A stretch of DNA of 43,859 nt from an uncultured Clostridia bacterium (GCA_944379995.1 CALWGF010000015.1:1-43859), one strand, 5' to 3'. Positions 8,743 to 18,320 are shown, counted from the stretch's first letter. Numbers and translations: made by a program. The notes: generated from the sequence alone by a model not told the origin.

Positions 8743-9213
8743 TTATACTCGTGGTATATCTGCAATATTAAGAATTTCTTTCTGTTTTGCAAACATGACT
8801 TCTTCTTCTTCTTTAACCATATGGTCATAGCTAAGAAGATGAAGCATACTATGAGCAGTTAAGAAAGCTATTTCTCGTCTTAAAGAATGACCATATTCAA
8901 CAGCCTGTTCCTTAGCTCTTTCAACAGATATTATAATATCCCCAAGTATAATTTCATCATTTTCATTTACTTCTGCAATTTCATCTTCTTCAAATTTAAG
9001 CTGAGGAAAACTTAATACATCTGTTGCAGAATTAATTCCTCTAAATCTTTTATTTATATCTTTTATTTCTTCATTATCAACAAAAGAAATACTTATTTCA
9101 CAATCTGTATCAAATTCTTCATACTGAAGGCTTATAAGAGCAACTTTTTCAATCATAGAAAAAAACTCATTATCAAATTCACCTTCATATCTATTATCAA
9201 AAAGAACTGTCAT
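8743..9213 (-). CDS. ybeY: Endoribonuclease YbeY, rRNA maturation factor
   Basis: Zinc-dependent endoribonuclease involved in 16S rRNA 3'-end maturation and ribosome quality control. The 156-residue protein carries INKRFRGINSATDVLSFP and the metal motif HSMLHLLSYDH near residues 120-130; the three His residues are present, but both glycines of the common HGxLHLxGYDH form are serine here. The ATG overlaps the pgpH stop as ATGA, indicating coupled translation. Confidence 0.95.
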   Translation of the reverse strand: MTVLFDNRYEGEFDNEFFSMIEKVALISLQYEEFDTDCEISISFVDNEEIKDINKRFRGINSATDVLSFPQLKFEEDEIAEVNENDEIILGDIIISVERAKEQAVEYGHSLRREIAFLTAHSMLHLLSYDHMVKEEEEVMFAKQKEILNIADIPRV

Positions 9214-11336
9214 TTATTTTCCTCTTTCTCTTTTTCCTTTTTCTCATGTAATTTTTTATTATATTCATCAGCTTTTTTAATTTCCTCTGTTTTAGGATAA
9301 GCTACTCTGTCATGATACATACCTTCAAAAACCTTAACAAAAGAATTTTTTATAATATCAAGGTCTTTTATTTTAAGGTCACTTTCATTAAGCTGACCAT
9401 CATCAAACTTGTCCTTTATAAGAGTTTTAATAATTTTTTCTGCTGCTCCAATATCATTTCCACCTTTAAGTATACTTCTTACAGCAGCTTCAACAGTATC
9501 AGCAAGCATTACTATTGCAGACTCTCTACTTTGAGGTATAGGACCTTTATATCTAAAATCAAGCTCGTCAACACCTTCATCAGAATACTGTTTAATAGCC
9601 TTTACATAAAAGAATTTTACAAGGGTTGTCCCTTGATGTTCTTTTATAATACTTTTTATAGACTTAGGAAGTCTTTTTTCATTAGCAAGTTCAATACCCG
9701 CCTTAACATGCTGTATTATAATTTTTGCACTACTATGAGGTTCAAGATTGTCATGTGGGTTTTCTCCCATTTGGTTTTCACTAAAATATAAAGGATATTT
9801 AAGTTTACCTATATCATGATAATAAGCACCAACTCTTGCAAGTGTTGCATTTGCACCAATATCAAGAGCAGCTCTTTCAGCAAGATTTGCCACCATAAGA
9901 GAATGATGATAAGTCCCCGGTGCTTCAATCATAAGTCGTCTTAAAAGTTCATTATTAGGATTTGCAAGTTCAAGAAGTTTTATTGTAGTATTAGCTTCAA
10001 AAACAGCTTCCCATAATGGCAAACTACCAATAGTTATAATAAGCGAAACAACACCAACAATAGCTGATGTAATACTATCTGTCAAAATACTATTATTAAA
10101 CCCATTTTGAAAAAATAATCCCAATGCAAAACGTGTTATAAAATTTATTAAAGCAACACCAACTGCAACAATTATTATTCTATTTCTCTTATCTGTATAT
10201 TGCATAAAAAGTGCAGCAAATGTACCTGTAATTACAAAATATAATGCATACTGCATATCTCCATTAAATATAAATGTTCCTATTATACTTAAAAACATAT
10301 TGAATATAACTGCAACTTTAGTATCTATAAGTATAGAAATAAGCATAGCAAATATAACAGTTGGTATAATAGAAAAATTACTCATATTAGCAGTAAATCT
10401 AAGTATTATAACAGTAATTACATATATAAAGAAAAGCATAAGCATTTCATTAGTATGATATACAGCATATTTTCTTTGACTTATAAAATAAATAGCAACA
10501 CAAGAAAAAATCAATAATGTAATAATAATACTTCCTGCTAAAGGTATAAAATTATTTACAGCTTCATTATCTATAAGATTTAAAATAACAAGTTTATCAT
10601 ATATTTCTTGTGTTATAACTTCGCCTTCATCAACTATTTTCTGATTTTTCTTTATAATAACATCAGATACTTCTGATGCTTTTTTTTCTCTTGCCGCCTC
10701 CATACTTTCTTCATCTAAAACAAGATTAGGAGTTATAGCACCAGATGTTATTGTAATTGCCATATCTTTAAGGTTTTTATCCCAATCAAGAGAATTTATT
10801 CTTTCAGCAGCAAGTTCATTAGCTTTTTCTTTTGTATCATCAGTAACACCTTGGTCATATACATATTGCATTACATATTTTATATCATTTATAAAATCTT
10901 CTCTTTCTTGTGCACTAAGTGAGTTATATGTAACATATTGAGTATATGAAAGAGCAACTGGCAATTTAAAACTTGTTAATTTTAAAAGATTATCAATACT
11001 TTCACCCTCATCATATTTTTTAAGCATTTCATCAAGCTCATAAAAATATTCAGATACTGATTGTATACTTTGCTCCTCAACTTCCGGATTATGTTTATAT
11101 AGTGGACTAACACTCTCTCGTGCCTTCTCTTTCAGTTTTTCTGTTGCAATAGTATCAACAGTATCAGCAGGTGAAATATATTTCTTAGTAGCAATAGAAC
11201 CTACCTGAACATTTTCTTTTTCTTGTACATAAGAACCTGTTGTTATTGATAATAATGTAATAATAATAGCAGCAACCATAAGTACTGTATTAAGTATTAA
11301 CATCGCTTTTTTGCTAAAATTTTCAGAAAAATTCAT
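9210..11336 (-). CDS. pgpH: 7TM-HD cyclic-di-AMP phosphodiesterase, PgpH/YqfF family
   Basis: Membrane protein that degrades the second messenger c-di-AMP. The 708 residues comprise an N-terminal membrane anchor (about 13-33), an extracellular domain to about residue 265, a seven-helix membrane region (about 268-450), and a cytoplasmic HD domain with HHSLMVANLAERAA and AYYHDIGKLKYP as metal and catalytic motifs. The C-terminal tail is very rich in Lys and Glu. It starts only a few bases after the phoH stop and overlaps ybeY, so phoH-pgpH-ybeY appear to be one translational unit. Confidence 0.95.
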   Translation of the reverse strand: MNFSENFSKKAMLILNTVLMVAAIIITLLSITTGSYVQEKENVQVGSIATKKYISPADTVDTIATEKLKEKARESVSPLYKHNPEVEEQSIQSVSEYFYELDEMLKKYDEGESIDNLLKLTSFKLPVALSYTQYVTYNSLSAQEREDFINDIKYVMQYVYDQGVTDDTKEKANELAAERINSLDWDKNLKDMAITITSGAITPNLVLDEESMEAAREKKASEVSDVIIKKNQKIVDEGEVITQEIYDKLVILNLIDNEAVNNFIPLAGSIIITLLIFSCVAIYFISQRKYAVYHTNEMLMLFFIYVITVIILRFTANMSNFSIIPTVIFAMLISILIDTKVAVIFNMFLSIIGTFIFNGDMQYALYFVITGTFAALFMQYTDKRNRIIIVAVGVALINFITRFALGLFFQNGFNNSILTDSITSAIVGVVSLIITIGSLPLWEAVFEANTTIKLLELANPNNELLRRLMIEAPGTYHHSLMVANLAERAALDIGANATLARVGAYYHDIGKLKYPLYFSENQMGENPHDNLEPHSSAKIIIQHVKAGIELANEKRLPKSIKSIIKEHQGTTLVKFFYVKAIKQYSDEGVDELDFRYKGPIPQSRESAIVMLADTVEAAVRSILKGGNDIGAAEKIIKTLIKDKFDDGQLNESDLKIKDLDIIKNSFVKVFEGMYHDRVAYPKTEEIKKADEYNKKLHEKKEKEKEENK

Positions 11337-11340
11337 TTAA

Positions 11341-12309
11341 TCACTTTCGCCTCTTATTTTCATATTTTTCATAAGCATTTATAATTTTTTGTACAAGTGG
11401 GTGTCTTACAACATCTCTATTTGTAAGTGTAATCATACCTATGTCTTCAACACCGGATAATATTTTAGCTGCATCAATAAGACCTGATTTTTTACCTTCT
11501 GCAAGGTCAATCTGTGTAAGGTCACCTGTTATAACAGCTTTTGAACCATAACCTATTCTTGTAAGAAACATTTTCATCTGTTCTGGAGTTGTGTTTTGAG
11601 CCTCATCAAGAACAATAAAAGCATTATCAAGAGTACGACCTCTCATATAAGCAAGAGGTGCAACCTCAATAAGACCTTTCTCCATATTTTGCATAAACTT
11701 TTCAGCACCCATTATTTCATAAAGTGCATCATAAAGAGGTCTTAAATAAGGGTCAACTTTTTGTTGTAAATCTCCAGGAAGAAAACCAAGTTTCTCTCCT
11801 GCTTCTATTGCAGGACGTGTAAGAATAATCCTATTAACTTCATTATTTTTAAATGCAGTTATAGCCATTGCCATAGCAAGATATGTTTTACCTGTACCGG
11901 CTGGTCCAATACCAAAAACAATAGTATTTTCACGTATAAGGTCAATATATTTTTTCTGTCCAAGAGTTTTTGGTTTTACAGGACGACCGTTTACAGTAAG
12001 ACATATTGCATCATCATATATTTTTTCAACCTGAGAAAATTCTTCCTCTGCACTCTGCATAAAATATTCCACATTTTGGTCACCTATAACTTCACCTTTT
12101 TCAGCAATATGATTAAGTGCCAAAAGAACATTAGCAGCTTTAAGACAAGGTATTTTTTCTCCAACAACTTTTATACCTTCGCCTCTATTTACTATTTTTA
12201 CATCATATTCTTTTTCAAGTTTTTTAATATTTTTATCAAACTCTCCAAATACATTTGATATATTTTCATTTCTTATTTCAACAATTCTTTCAATTTGCTC
12301 CAATTCCAT
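11341..12309 (-). CDS. phoH: PhoH family ATPase
   Basis: Predicted cytoplasmic ATPase with a P-loop helicase-like core; in this cluster it is often linked to RNA metabolism, but its exact role is unsettled. The 322-residue product has Walker A GPAGTGKT and Walker B VLDEAQNTT with a downstream GDLTQIDL. An N-terminal KH-like segment precedes them. I start at the ATG at 12309, which has AAAGGAGTG upstream; a longer frame to 12357 lacks a binding site. The start lies inside the last 20 bases of yqfD, so the genes overlap. Confidence 0.94.
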   Translation of the reverse strand: MELEQIERIVEIRNENISNVFGEFDKNIKKLEKEYDVKIVNRGEGIKVVGEKIPCLKAANVLLALNHIAEKGEVIGDQNVEYFMQSAEEEFSQVEKIYDDAICLTVNGRPVKPKTLGQKKYIDLIRENTIVFGIGPAGTGKTYLAMAMAITAFKNNEVNRIILTRPAIEAGEKLGFLPGDLQQKVDPYLRPLYDALYEIMGAEKFMQNMEKGLIEVAPLAYMRGRTLDNAFIVLDEAQNTTPEQMKMFLTRIGYGSKAVITGDLTQIDLAEGKKSGLIDAAKILSGVEDIGMITLTNRDVVRHPLVQKIINAYEKYENKRRK

Positions 12310-13492
12310 AATCACTCCTTTTAACTTGTTTATCAATTCTTTCAATAGCAGTAACAATAGTTTTTGAGTAAAGAATATTATCTTTCAATATATATTCTGT
12401 TTCTTTATCAATAATATTACAATCAACAGTTTCTTCCATAATTTTTTCTTCTATTTTATATTCAGTTAATAATTTAGCTTCTTCCTCAGTTCTTTGTTTT
12501 TTAACAACATTATATTCATTATATGTATTTTTAACAATGGAAAAAGGTAGTATATAATCTCCTAAAGAAAAATTTTTTTCATATACTAATTGTGTATCAT
12601 AATTTTCATATTCTATTTTAGGAGTTATAATATTAAACATAACACCATTTAATGTTATATATATATCTGTTTTATTATCACCTGTATATATATTTTCATT
12701 ATATACAAGAGGTACTTCATTATAAAATTCATACCAAACTTTTGCAAAAACTTGGGCTTTTGATGCAGTATATTCTTTTCCGACTTCTTCTTCACCATCT
12801 TTTAATATTATTTCACCACTTACAAGAGTATCATCTTCATAAACAACATCACCTATTTTTACAATAGGTGTTCCAGAAGATACTGCTATACCTTCTATTA
12901 TTCCATCTTTAGATGATATAATATCACTTGGAGTATTGTCTTCTATTGTTGTTTTTTCTATTGTTTCAGAAACTTTTACAATAAGCTCTGTACCATTAAT
13001 ACTTACAGATGCCCAAGAAATGTCTGGAAATTCTTCTATAATTTTTTTTGCTGTTTCTTTAGTATCAATATTAAATTTTAAAACACCTGCTGAAATACCA
13101 TTATCATCTAACATTTTAAGTATATCTGTTTTACTTACTCTATCATTTCCATAAATATCTATTTTCCATAAAAAAGATGATAATATATATATACATACAA
13201 TAAACAAAGGAATACCAAGTGCAAGTATTTTTCTTTTTCTATATCTATTCACAAAAAATGGAAAACCATATCTTTTAATAATTTCAAATTTACAACCTGT
13301 TTTCTTTGCACATTCTTTAAGCATTTTAAAATCAGAAAGAGATACTTTTATATAAACACAACCTTCTTCTATATTCATATCCCATATATGAATTCCTCTA
13401 TATGAAGCCATATTTATAAATCTTTCAGTAGAAAAACCGTACACTTTTATAATAACATATCCTTGTAAATAATTCCATAATGCCAAAAACAT
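12290..13492 (-). CDS. yqfD: Sporulation protein YqfD
   Basis: A 400-residue membrane protein of the YqfD family, needed for efficient sporulation in Bacillus and paired with YqfC. It opens with the typical LWNYLQGYVIIKVYGFSTERFIN, has one transmembrane segment near residues 90-110 (LALGIPLFIVCIYILSSFLW), and then a large extracytoplasmic region. GGGGGAA precedes the ATG. It follows yqfC by 18 bases and overlaps phoH. The family's molecular function is not known. Its presence supports a spore-forming or recently spore-forming lineage. Confidence 0.92.
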   Translation of the reverse strand: MFLALWNYLQGYVIIKVYGFSTERFINMASYRGIHIWDMNIEEGCVYIKVSLSDFKMLKECAKKTGCKFEIIKRYGFPFFVNRYRKRKILALGIPLFIVCIYILSSFLWKIDIYGNDRVSKTDILKMLDDNGISAGVLKFNIDTKETAKKIIEEFPDISWASVSINGTELIVKVSETIEKTTIEDNTPSDIISSKDGIIEGIAVSSGTPIVKIGDVVYEDDTLVSGEIILKDGEEEVGKEYTASKAQVFAKVWYEFYNEVPLVYNENIYTGDNKTDIYITLNGVMFNIITPKIEYENYDTQLVYEKNFSLGDYILPFSIVKNTYNEYNVVKKQRTEEEAKLLTEYKIEEKIMEETVDCNIIDKETEYILKDNILYSKTIVTAIERIDKQVKRSDYGIGAN

Positions 13493-13510
13493 AAATTCCC
13501 CCTGCCTTCC

Positions 13511-13780
13511 CTAAGAAATAAATTCTATTGAATACAAAGTTCCTTTTATGCTTAAACATTCAGATGTTACCTGTCCCAAAAGAAGATTTTTGCCTATTAT
13601 TTTTATAATACCACTTTTAGTATTTATACGTATTCTTTCATCGCTATATTCAAGTATTCCCTTAAAATTTTCTATAATAAGCTCTTCTCTGCCTGTAACA
13701 GATATAAGAGGTAAATCAAGTATAACTTCTCTTGGAAGTTTTAATGTTTCGGTAAAATTTCTTTTTATATCAAATCCCAA
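13511..13780 (-). CDS. yqfC: Sporulation protein YqfC
   Basis: An 89-residue protein whose translation (GFDIKRNFTETLKLPREV, then DLPLISVTGREELIIENF) fits the YqfC family. It starts at a TTG at 13780 with AAAGGAGGT about nine bases before. No membrane segment is seen. It is the first gene of the yqfC-yqfD-phoH-pgpH-ybeY run and is separated from yqeY by a terminator, so it should have its own promoter; in Bacillus the pair is controlled by the mother-cell sigma factor, but I cannot assign a sigma-E promoter here with confidence. Confidence 0.9.
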   Translation of the reverse strand: MGFDIKRNFTETLKLPREVILDLPLISVTGREELIIENFKGILEYSDERIRINTKSGIIKIIGKNLLLGQVTSECLSIKGTLYSIEFIS

Positions 13781-13853
13781 AAGGGTACCTCCTTTAAATA
13801 TACCTTATATAAAATAATATGCAAAATAATCTATATAATGCTTATAAGGACAT

Positions 13854-13885
13854 GAAAAAAGGGTACAGAAATTAATCTGTACCCT
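13854..13885 (-). terminator. Terminator of rpsU-yqeY
   Basis: A 10-bp stem, agggtacaga with tctgtaccct around a 6-base loop (13860-13885), followed by a T-run on the minus strand. It ends the rpsU-yqeY transcript just before yqfC. Confidence 0.9.
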
Positions 13886-13894
13886 AAAAATTCT

Positions 13895-14341
13895 TTATTT
13901 TTGTAATAATTTTTTAACGTATCCACTAACGATTTTGTTATCAGCACGACCTTTCACCTTAGGTGTAACCGCACCCATAACTTTACCCATATCTTTCATG
14001 GATTCCGCTTGGACTTCTTTTATAGTTTCTTCAACAATAACTTGAATTTCTTCTTCAGTCAACTGCTCTGGAAGGTATCCCAACAGTACATCAATTTCTT
14101 TGTTGAGATTTTCTATTAAATCAGTTCGTCCGCTTTTTTCAAACTCAGGTAAAGAATCGCGACGTTTTTTAAGCTCTTTAGCTATAACATCGAGAACACC
14201 TTCGTCATCTAATTCAATTTTATTATCTTTTTCAATCTGAAGTACGCCTGAACGTATAAGTTGCACCGTATTTTTTTTAACAGTATCCTTAGCTTTCATA
14301 GCGTCTTTCATATCCTGCAAAAGTCTTTCTTTTAAAGACAT
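13895..14341 (-). CDS. yqeY: GatB/YqeY domain protein
   Basis: A 148-residue protein resembling the C-terminal domain of GatB, the amidotransferase subunit that binds misacylated tRNA. As a stand-alone protein its role is uncertain; a tRNA-binding role is inferred from the family. Typical features are SLKERLLQDMKDAMKAKD at the start, a helical body (ELKKRRDSLPEFEKSGR) and the end MGKVMGAVTPKVKGRADN. I chose the ATG at 14341 because AGGAG is nine bases upstream. It follows rpsU, a conserved arrangement. Confidence 0.93.
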   Translation of the reverse strand: MSLKERLLQDMKDAMKAKDTVKKNTVQLIRSGVLQIEKDNKIELDDEGVLDVIAKELKKRRDSLPEFEKSGRTDLIENLNKEIDVLLGYLPEQLTEEEIQVIVEETIKEVQAESMKDMGKVMGAVTPKVKGRADNKIVSGYVKKLLQK

Positions 14342-14366
14342 AATGGTCATCTCCTGCAATTATAAA

Positions 14367-14543
14367 TTATCTGAATTTACGTTTTCTTGCAGCTTCTGAT
14401 TTCTTTTTGCGTTTTACGCTAGGTTTGTCGTAATGTTCTCTTTTGCGAACTTCTCCCATAATACCATCTTTTGCACAGCTTCTTTTAAAGCGGCGAAGAG
14501 CACTATCTAAGGATTCATTTTCTTTTACTTTTACCTCTGACAT
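14367..14543 (-). CDS. rpsU: 30S ribosomal protein S21
   Basis: A 58-residue, highly basic protein of the small ribosomal subunit, involved in translation initiation. The translation starts [20 protein letters not shown] and ends in a K/R-rich tail, matching S21 length and sequence. AGGGAGGG stands about eight bases before the ATG. A strong promoter lies some 70 bases upstream. It is co-transcribed with yqeY. Confidence 0.97.
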   Translation of the reverse strand: MSEVKVKENESLDSALRRFKRSCAKDGIMGEVRKREHYDKPSVKRKKKSEAARKRKFR

Positions 14544-14614
14544 GAATTTCCCTCCCTCCAGGTGCGAGATTCGTTGGCGGAAAGAAGAATATACCTCTCA
14601 CCACACATTATAGA

Positions 14615-14643
14615 ATTATACACAAAAAAACAATGAACGTCAA
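14615..14643 (-). promoter_or_regulatory. Sigma-A-type promoter of rpsU-yqeY
   Basis: TTGACG (14638-14643), exactly 17 bases of spacer and TATAAT (14615-14620) on the minus strand, between the glgB stop and rpsU. This is one of the best promoter matches in the window. Confidence 0.8.
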
Positions 14644-14674
14644 TAATAAAAATTCTTTAAGCTGCAAAAGTTTT

Positions 14675-16912
14675 TTAATGATACATATCCATATTATTTA
14701 TTTTTGTTCTTTTAAACACAGCAATTCCAAGTGGTGGAACTTTTATTCCTATACTGTTTTGGCGTCTATTCCAATCTATTCTTTCACTATTTATTTCTTT
14801 ACGATTTACAACACCACTACCACCATATTTTTCTTCATCACTGTTAAATACTTCTTTATATGTTCCAGAAACAGTAACACCAACTCTAAAATCAAAATAT
14901 GTTTCTGGTGTAAAGTTGCATACAAAGAGAAGTTCTTCTTCTGGTTTTTTACCTTTTCTTACAAATGAAAGAACACTTCTATCAGCATCATCACATTCTA
15001 TCCATTCAAAGCCTGTATAATCAAAATCTTTTTCCCACATAGCAGGATTTTCGATATAGAATTTATTAAGGTCTTTAATATAATCCTGAAGTTTTTTATG
15101 GTGTTCATATTCAAGAAGGTGCCAATCAAGGCTTCTTGCTTCACTCCATTCAGAGAATTGACCAAATTCATTACCCATAAAGTTAAGCATTTTTCCTGGG
15201 TGTCCATACATATAACCATATGCTGTTCTAAGGTTTGCAAATTTCTGCCAAAGGTCACCAGGCATTTTTGTAGCCATAGAACCTTTCATATGAACAACTT
15301 CGTCATGTGAAAGTACAAGCACAAAGTTTTCTGTATATGCATAAACAAGGCTGAATGTAATATTATTTTGATGATATTTTCTATAAATACAATCTTTTTT
15401 AAGATAAGTAAGGAAGTCATTCATCCAACCCATATTCCATTTCATTGTAAAACCAAGACCACCATATTGTGCAGGTGTTGTAACTCCTGCCCAAGATGTA
15501 CTTTCTTCAGCAATCATCATTACACCTGGGTGAGCACCTGTTATAACAGAGTTCATATGTTTAAGGAATTCTTCTGCTTCAAGGTTTTCTCTGCCACCTC
15601 TTTCATTAGGTATCCACTGTCCGCCACTCTTACCATAATCAAGATAGAGCATAGAAGCAACAGCATCAACACGTAAACCGTCAAGATGATATTCTTCAAT
15701 CCAATAAATAGCATTAGCTATAAGGAAGTTTCTTACTTCATTTCTTCCATAATTAAATATGAGTGTTCCCCATTCAGGGTGTTCACCTTTTCTAGGGTCA
15801 GCATGTTCATAAAGAGCTGTACCATCAAATTTAGCAAGACCATGAGCATCTTTAGGGAAATGTGCAGGAACCCAGTCAAGGAATACACCTATACCATTTT
15901 TATGGCATACATCAATAAATTGTTTAAATTCTCTTGGATTTCCATATCTACTTGTAGGAGCATAGTATCCTGTTACTTGATAACCCCAGCTTCCATCAAA
16001 TGGGTGTTCTTCAATAGGAAGAAGTTCTATATGTGTATATCCCATTTCTTTAACATATTTAACAAGTTTTTCTGCTGCTTCTAAATATGTAAGAGAACGG
16101 TTTTTTTCTTCCGGAACTCTCATCCAAGAACCAAGATGAACTTCATATATATTCATAGGACTATTATAAACGTCTGTTGTTTCACGTTTAGTAATCCAGT
16201 CTTCATCATTCCATTCATATTTATTTATATCAAATACAATAGAGGCAGTAGCAGGTCTTAATTCACTATAAAAACCATAAGGGTCAGATTTAAGGCAAGT
16301 ATCATTATTTTGTGATTTAACATAATATTTGTATTTATCCCCTTCTTGAAGTCCTGGAATAAACATTTCCCATATACCAGACTCTCCAAGCATTCTCATC
16401 TGATTTCTTCTTTCGTCCCAACTGTTAAAATCTCCAATAATACTTACACTTTTTGCATTTGGTGCCCAAACAGCAAATGATACACCTAAAATACCATCTA
16501 CTTCTTTTATATGTGCACCAAGTTTTTCATATATTTTATAATGATTACCTGCATTAAAAAGGTATCTATCATACTCACTTACAGTAGGAGCAAAACTATA
16601 TGTGTCATATGTTTCCCATTCATTTCCTTCAAAATCTGTAACAGATATATAATATTTAAACCACTTATCTCTATCAGGTATAATTACTTCAAAAAATCCA
16701 TCTTCATGAATTTTTATCATTTCATATTTTTTTGTTTCATCTTCTGCATCAATAACAAATATAGATTTAGCCTGTGGTATAAATTCTCTTACGGAAATGA
16801 TAACACCATTTTCACCTTCATTAATTTCATGCATACCAAGTACATGGTGAGGGTCACTGTGTTCTACATTAACAATTTTTAAAAGTTCAGTCACACTTGT
16901 TGTTGTAATCAT
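14675..16912 (-). CDS. glgB: 1,4-alpha-glucan (glycogen) branching enzyme
   Basis: Makes alpha-1,6 branches in glycogen. The 745-residue enzyme has an extra N-terminal domain (about 1-110, DPHHVLGMHE), a CBM48 domain (about 140-225), the GH13 barrel with nucleophile Asp416 in DGLRVDAV, acid/base Glu around 469-470 in IAEEST and Asp537 in LSHDEVV, and a C-terminal beta domain. The two-module N-terminus resembles the long (Escherichia coli-like) form. No other glycogen gene is nearby. The best ribosome binding site, AAAGGGG, is unusually far from the ATG, with a small hairpin between them. Confidence 0.97.
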   Translation of the reverse strand: MITTTSVTELLKIVNVEHSDPHHVLGMHEINEGENGVIISVREFIPQAKSIFVIDAEDETKKYEMIKIHEDGFFEVIIPDRDKWFKYYISVTDFEGNEWETYDTYSFAPTVSEYDRYLFNAGNHYKIYEKLGAHIKEVDGILGVSFAVWAPNAKSVSIIGDFNSWDERRNQMRMLGESGIWEMFIPGLQEGDKYKYYVKSQNNDTCLKSDPYGFYSELRPATASIVFDINKYEWNDEDWITKRETTDVYNSPMNIYEVHLGSWMRVPEEKNRSLTYLEAAEKLVKYVKEMGYTHIELLPIEEHPFDGSWGYQVTGYYAPTSRYGNPREFKQFIDVCHKNGIGVFLDWVPAHFPKDAHGLAKFDGTALYEHADPRKGEHPEWGTLIFNYGRNEVRNFLIANAIYWIEEYHLDGLRVDAVASMLYLDYGKSGGQWIPNERGGRENLEAEEFLKHMNSVITGAHPGVMMIAEESTSWAGVTTPAQYGGLGFTMKWNMGWMNDFLTYLKKDCIYRKYHQNNITFSLVYAYTENFVLVLSHDEVVHMKGSMATKMPGDLWQKFANLRTAYGYMYGHPGKMLNFMGNEFGQFSEWSEARSLDWHLLEYEHHKKLQDYIKDLNKFYIENPAMWEKDFDYTGFEWIECDDADRSVLSFVRKGKKPEEELLFVCNFTPETYFDFRVGVTVSGTYKEVFNSDEEKYGGSGVVNRKEINSERIDWNRRQNSIGIKVPPLGIAVFKRTKINNMDMYH

Positions 16913-16945
16913 AATTACGCTGCAAAAGCAGCTTCACCCCTTTCT
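16910..16945 (-). promoter_or_regulatory. Unusual glgB ribosome binding site with spacer hairpin
   Basis: The purine-rich site GAAAGGGGTG (16935-16944) is about 24 bases from the ATG at 16912, too far for normal use. Between them lies a perfect 5-bp G/C stem with a T4 loop, gctgc-aaaa-gcagc on the plus strand (16919-16932). If folded, it would shorten the effective spacing to about ten bases. Confidence 0.55.
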
Positions 16946-16975
16946 GTTAGTAATACACCTTCTCAATTAATACAA

Positions 16976-18256
16976 TTATTTAGCACATTCAAAAGCTTGT
17001 TCAAAATCAGCAATAATATCATCAACATTTTCTATTCCAACAGAAAATCTTATCATATCTGGTGAAACACCACAGCTTATAAGTTCTTCATCGGAAAGCT
17101 GTCTATGAGTTGTACTTGCTGGCTGTAATACACAACTTCTAACATCAGAAACATGTGTAACAAGAGCAACCATTTTAAGTGCATTTATAAATTTTCTTCC
17201 GGCATCACGTCCACCTTTTACACCAAAAGTAAGAACGCCACTTACACCTTTAGGAAGATATTTTTTTGCAAGGTTATGATATTTATCATCTTCAAGTCCC
17301 GGATATTTTACCCAAGAACACATTTCATGATTTTTAAGATATTCTGCCATTTTCATAGCATTTTCACAATGTCTTTCCATTCTAAGATGAAGTGTTTCGC
17401 AGCCCAAATTTGTAAGATATGAATTAAATGGGCTTGGAGTCATACCCATATTTCTCATTACATTTGCTCTTGCTTTTACAATAAATGCAGAAGCACCGAA
17501 GTTTTTAACATAGCTTACACCATGATAGCTTTCATCTGGTTCAACAAGACAAGGGAATTTACCATTATCCCAATTAAAGTTTCCGCCATCAACAATAATT
17601 CCTCCAAGACAAGAAGCATGTCCATCAATATATTTTGATGTTGAATGAATAACAATATTAGCACCAAGCTCTAATGGTTTACAAAGAACAGGTGTTGCAA
17701 ATGTATTATCAACCATAAAAGGAATATCAAGTTCTTTTGCAACAGCAGCAAATTTTTCAAAATCAAGTATATTAACAAGAGGATTTCCTATTGTTTCGCC
17801 AAAAATAAGTTTTGTATTAGGTTTTGCAAGTTTAATAATTTCGTCTTTTTCAATATCAGGGTCAAACATTGTAACTTCTATTCCCAAATCTTTAAATGTT
17901 GTTGTAAAAAGAGTAAATGAACCACCATATATTGTACTTGCAGCAAGAATATGGTCACCTGATTTAAGTATATTAAGTACAGCAATAGATGTTGCAGCCA
18001 TACCGCTTGATGTTGCAAGAGCCCCAACTCCGCCTTCCATCATAGCAATTTTCTTTTCAAAAGCATCTGTTGTAGGATTTGCAAGTCTTGTATACATAGG
18101 TGTATCTTGTTCAAGGTCAAATACACTAGCAAGTTCCTCACATGTATCATATCTATAAGTTGTACTTTGGTAAAGAGGAAGAACTCTCGCTTCTGCGTTT
18201 CCTGCTTCATATGCCCCCTGTACAGCCTGTGTTTCTATTTTCCAGTTGTTTTTCAT
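16976..18256 (-). CDS. metY: O-acetylhomoserine sulfhydrylase family (PLP-dependent Cys/Met metabolism)
   Basis: PLP enzyme expected to form homocysteine from O-acetylhomoserine and sulfide in methionine synthesis. The 426-residue length and the opening ETQAVQGAYEAGNAEARVLPLYQSTTY-like stretch suit the MetY branch; the PLP lysine is Lys208 in HSTSKYIDGH. MYTRLANPTTDAFEKKIAMM and the C-terminal RFSVGIENVDDI segment are also typical. A methionine gamma-lyase or cystathionine-type activity cannot be ruled out from sequence. GAAGAAGGG precedes the ATG. It reads alone, upstream of glgB, and has no SAM riboswitch in its leader. Confidence 0.9.
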   Translation of the reverse strand: MKNNWKIETQAVQGAYEAGNAEARVLPLYQSTTYRYDTCEELASVFDLEQDTPMYTRLANPTTDAFEKKIAMMEGGVGALATSSGMAATSIAVLNILKSGDHILAASTIYGGSFTLFTTTFKDLGIEVTMFDPDIEKDEIIKLAKPNTKLIFGETIGNPLVNILDFEKFAAVAKELDIPFMVDNTFATPVLCKPLELGANIVIHSTSKYIDGHASCLGGIIVDGGNFNWDNGKFPCLVEPDESYHGVSYVKNFGASAFIVKARANVMRNMGMTPSPFNSYLTNLGCETLHLRMERHCENAMKMAEYLKNHEMCSWVKYPGLEDDKYHNLAKKYLPKGVSGVLTFGVKGGRDAGRKFINALKMVALVTHVSDVRSCVLQPASTTHRQLSDEELISCGVSPDMIRFSVGIENVDDIIADFEQAFECAK

Positions 18257-18291
18257 ATGTACCCTTCTTCCTTATAAAACTTTATAATTTC

Positions 18292-18320
18292 ATTATACTT
18301 TATACACATAAATTTTTCCA
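18292..18320 (-). promoter_or_regulatory. Candidate metY promoter
   Basis: A perfect TATAAT (18292-18297) on the minus strand, with a TGGAAA hexamer 17 bases upstream. The -35 match is only partial. The rest of the 18257-18525 intergenic region is AT-rich and holds nothing else that I recognise. Confidence 0.4.

Noticed and set aside
12310..12357. Longer N-terminus for phoH (start at 12357)
   Set aside because: No ribosome binding site and deep overlap with yqfD; the ATG at 12309 is preceded by AAAGGAGTG.
16887..16937. Possible 16-residue leader peptide overlapping the glgB start (GTG at 16937)
   Set aside because: The frame exists, but it has no separate ribosome binding site and contains no run of regulatory codons. 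The spacer-hairpin explanation is simpler.
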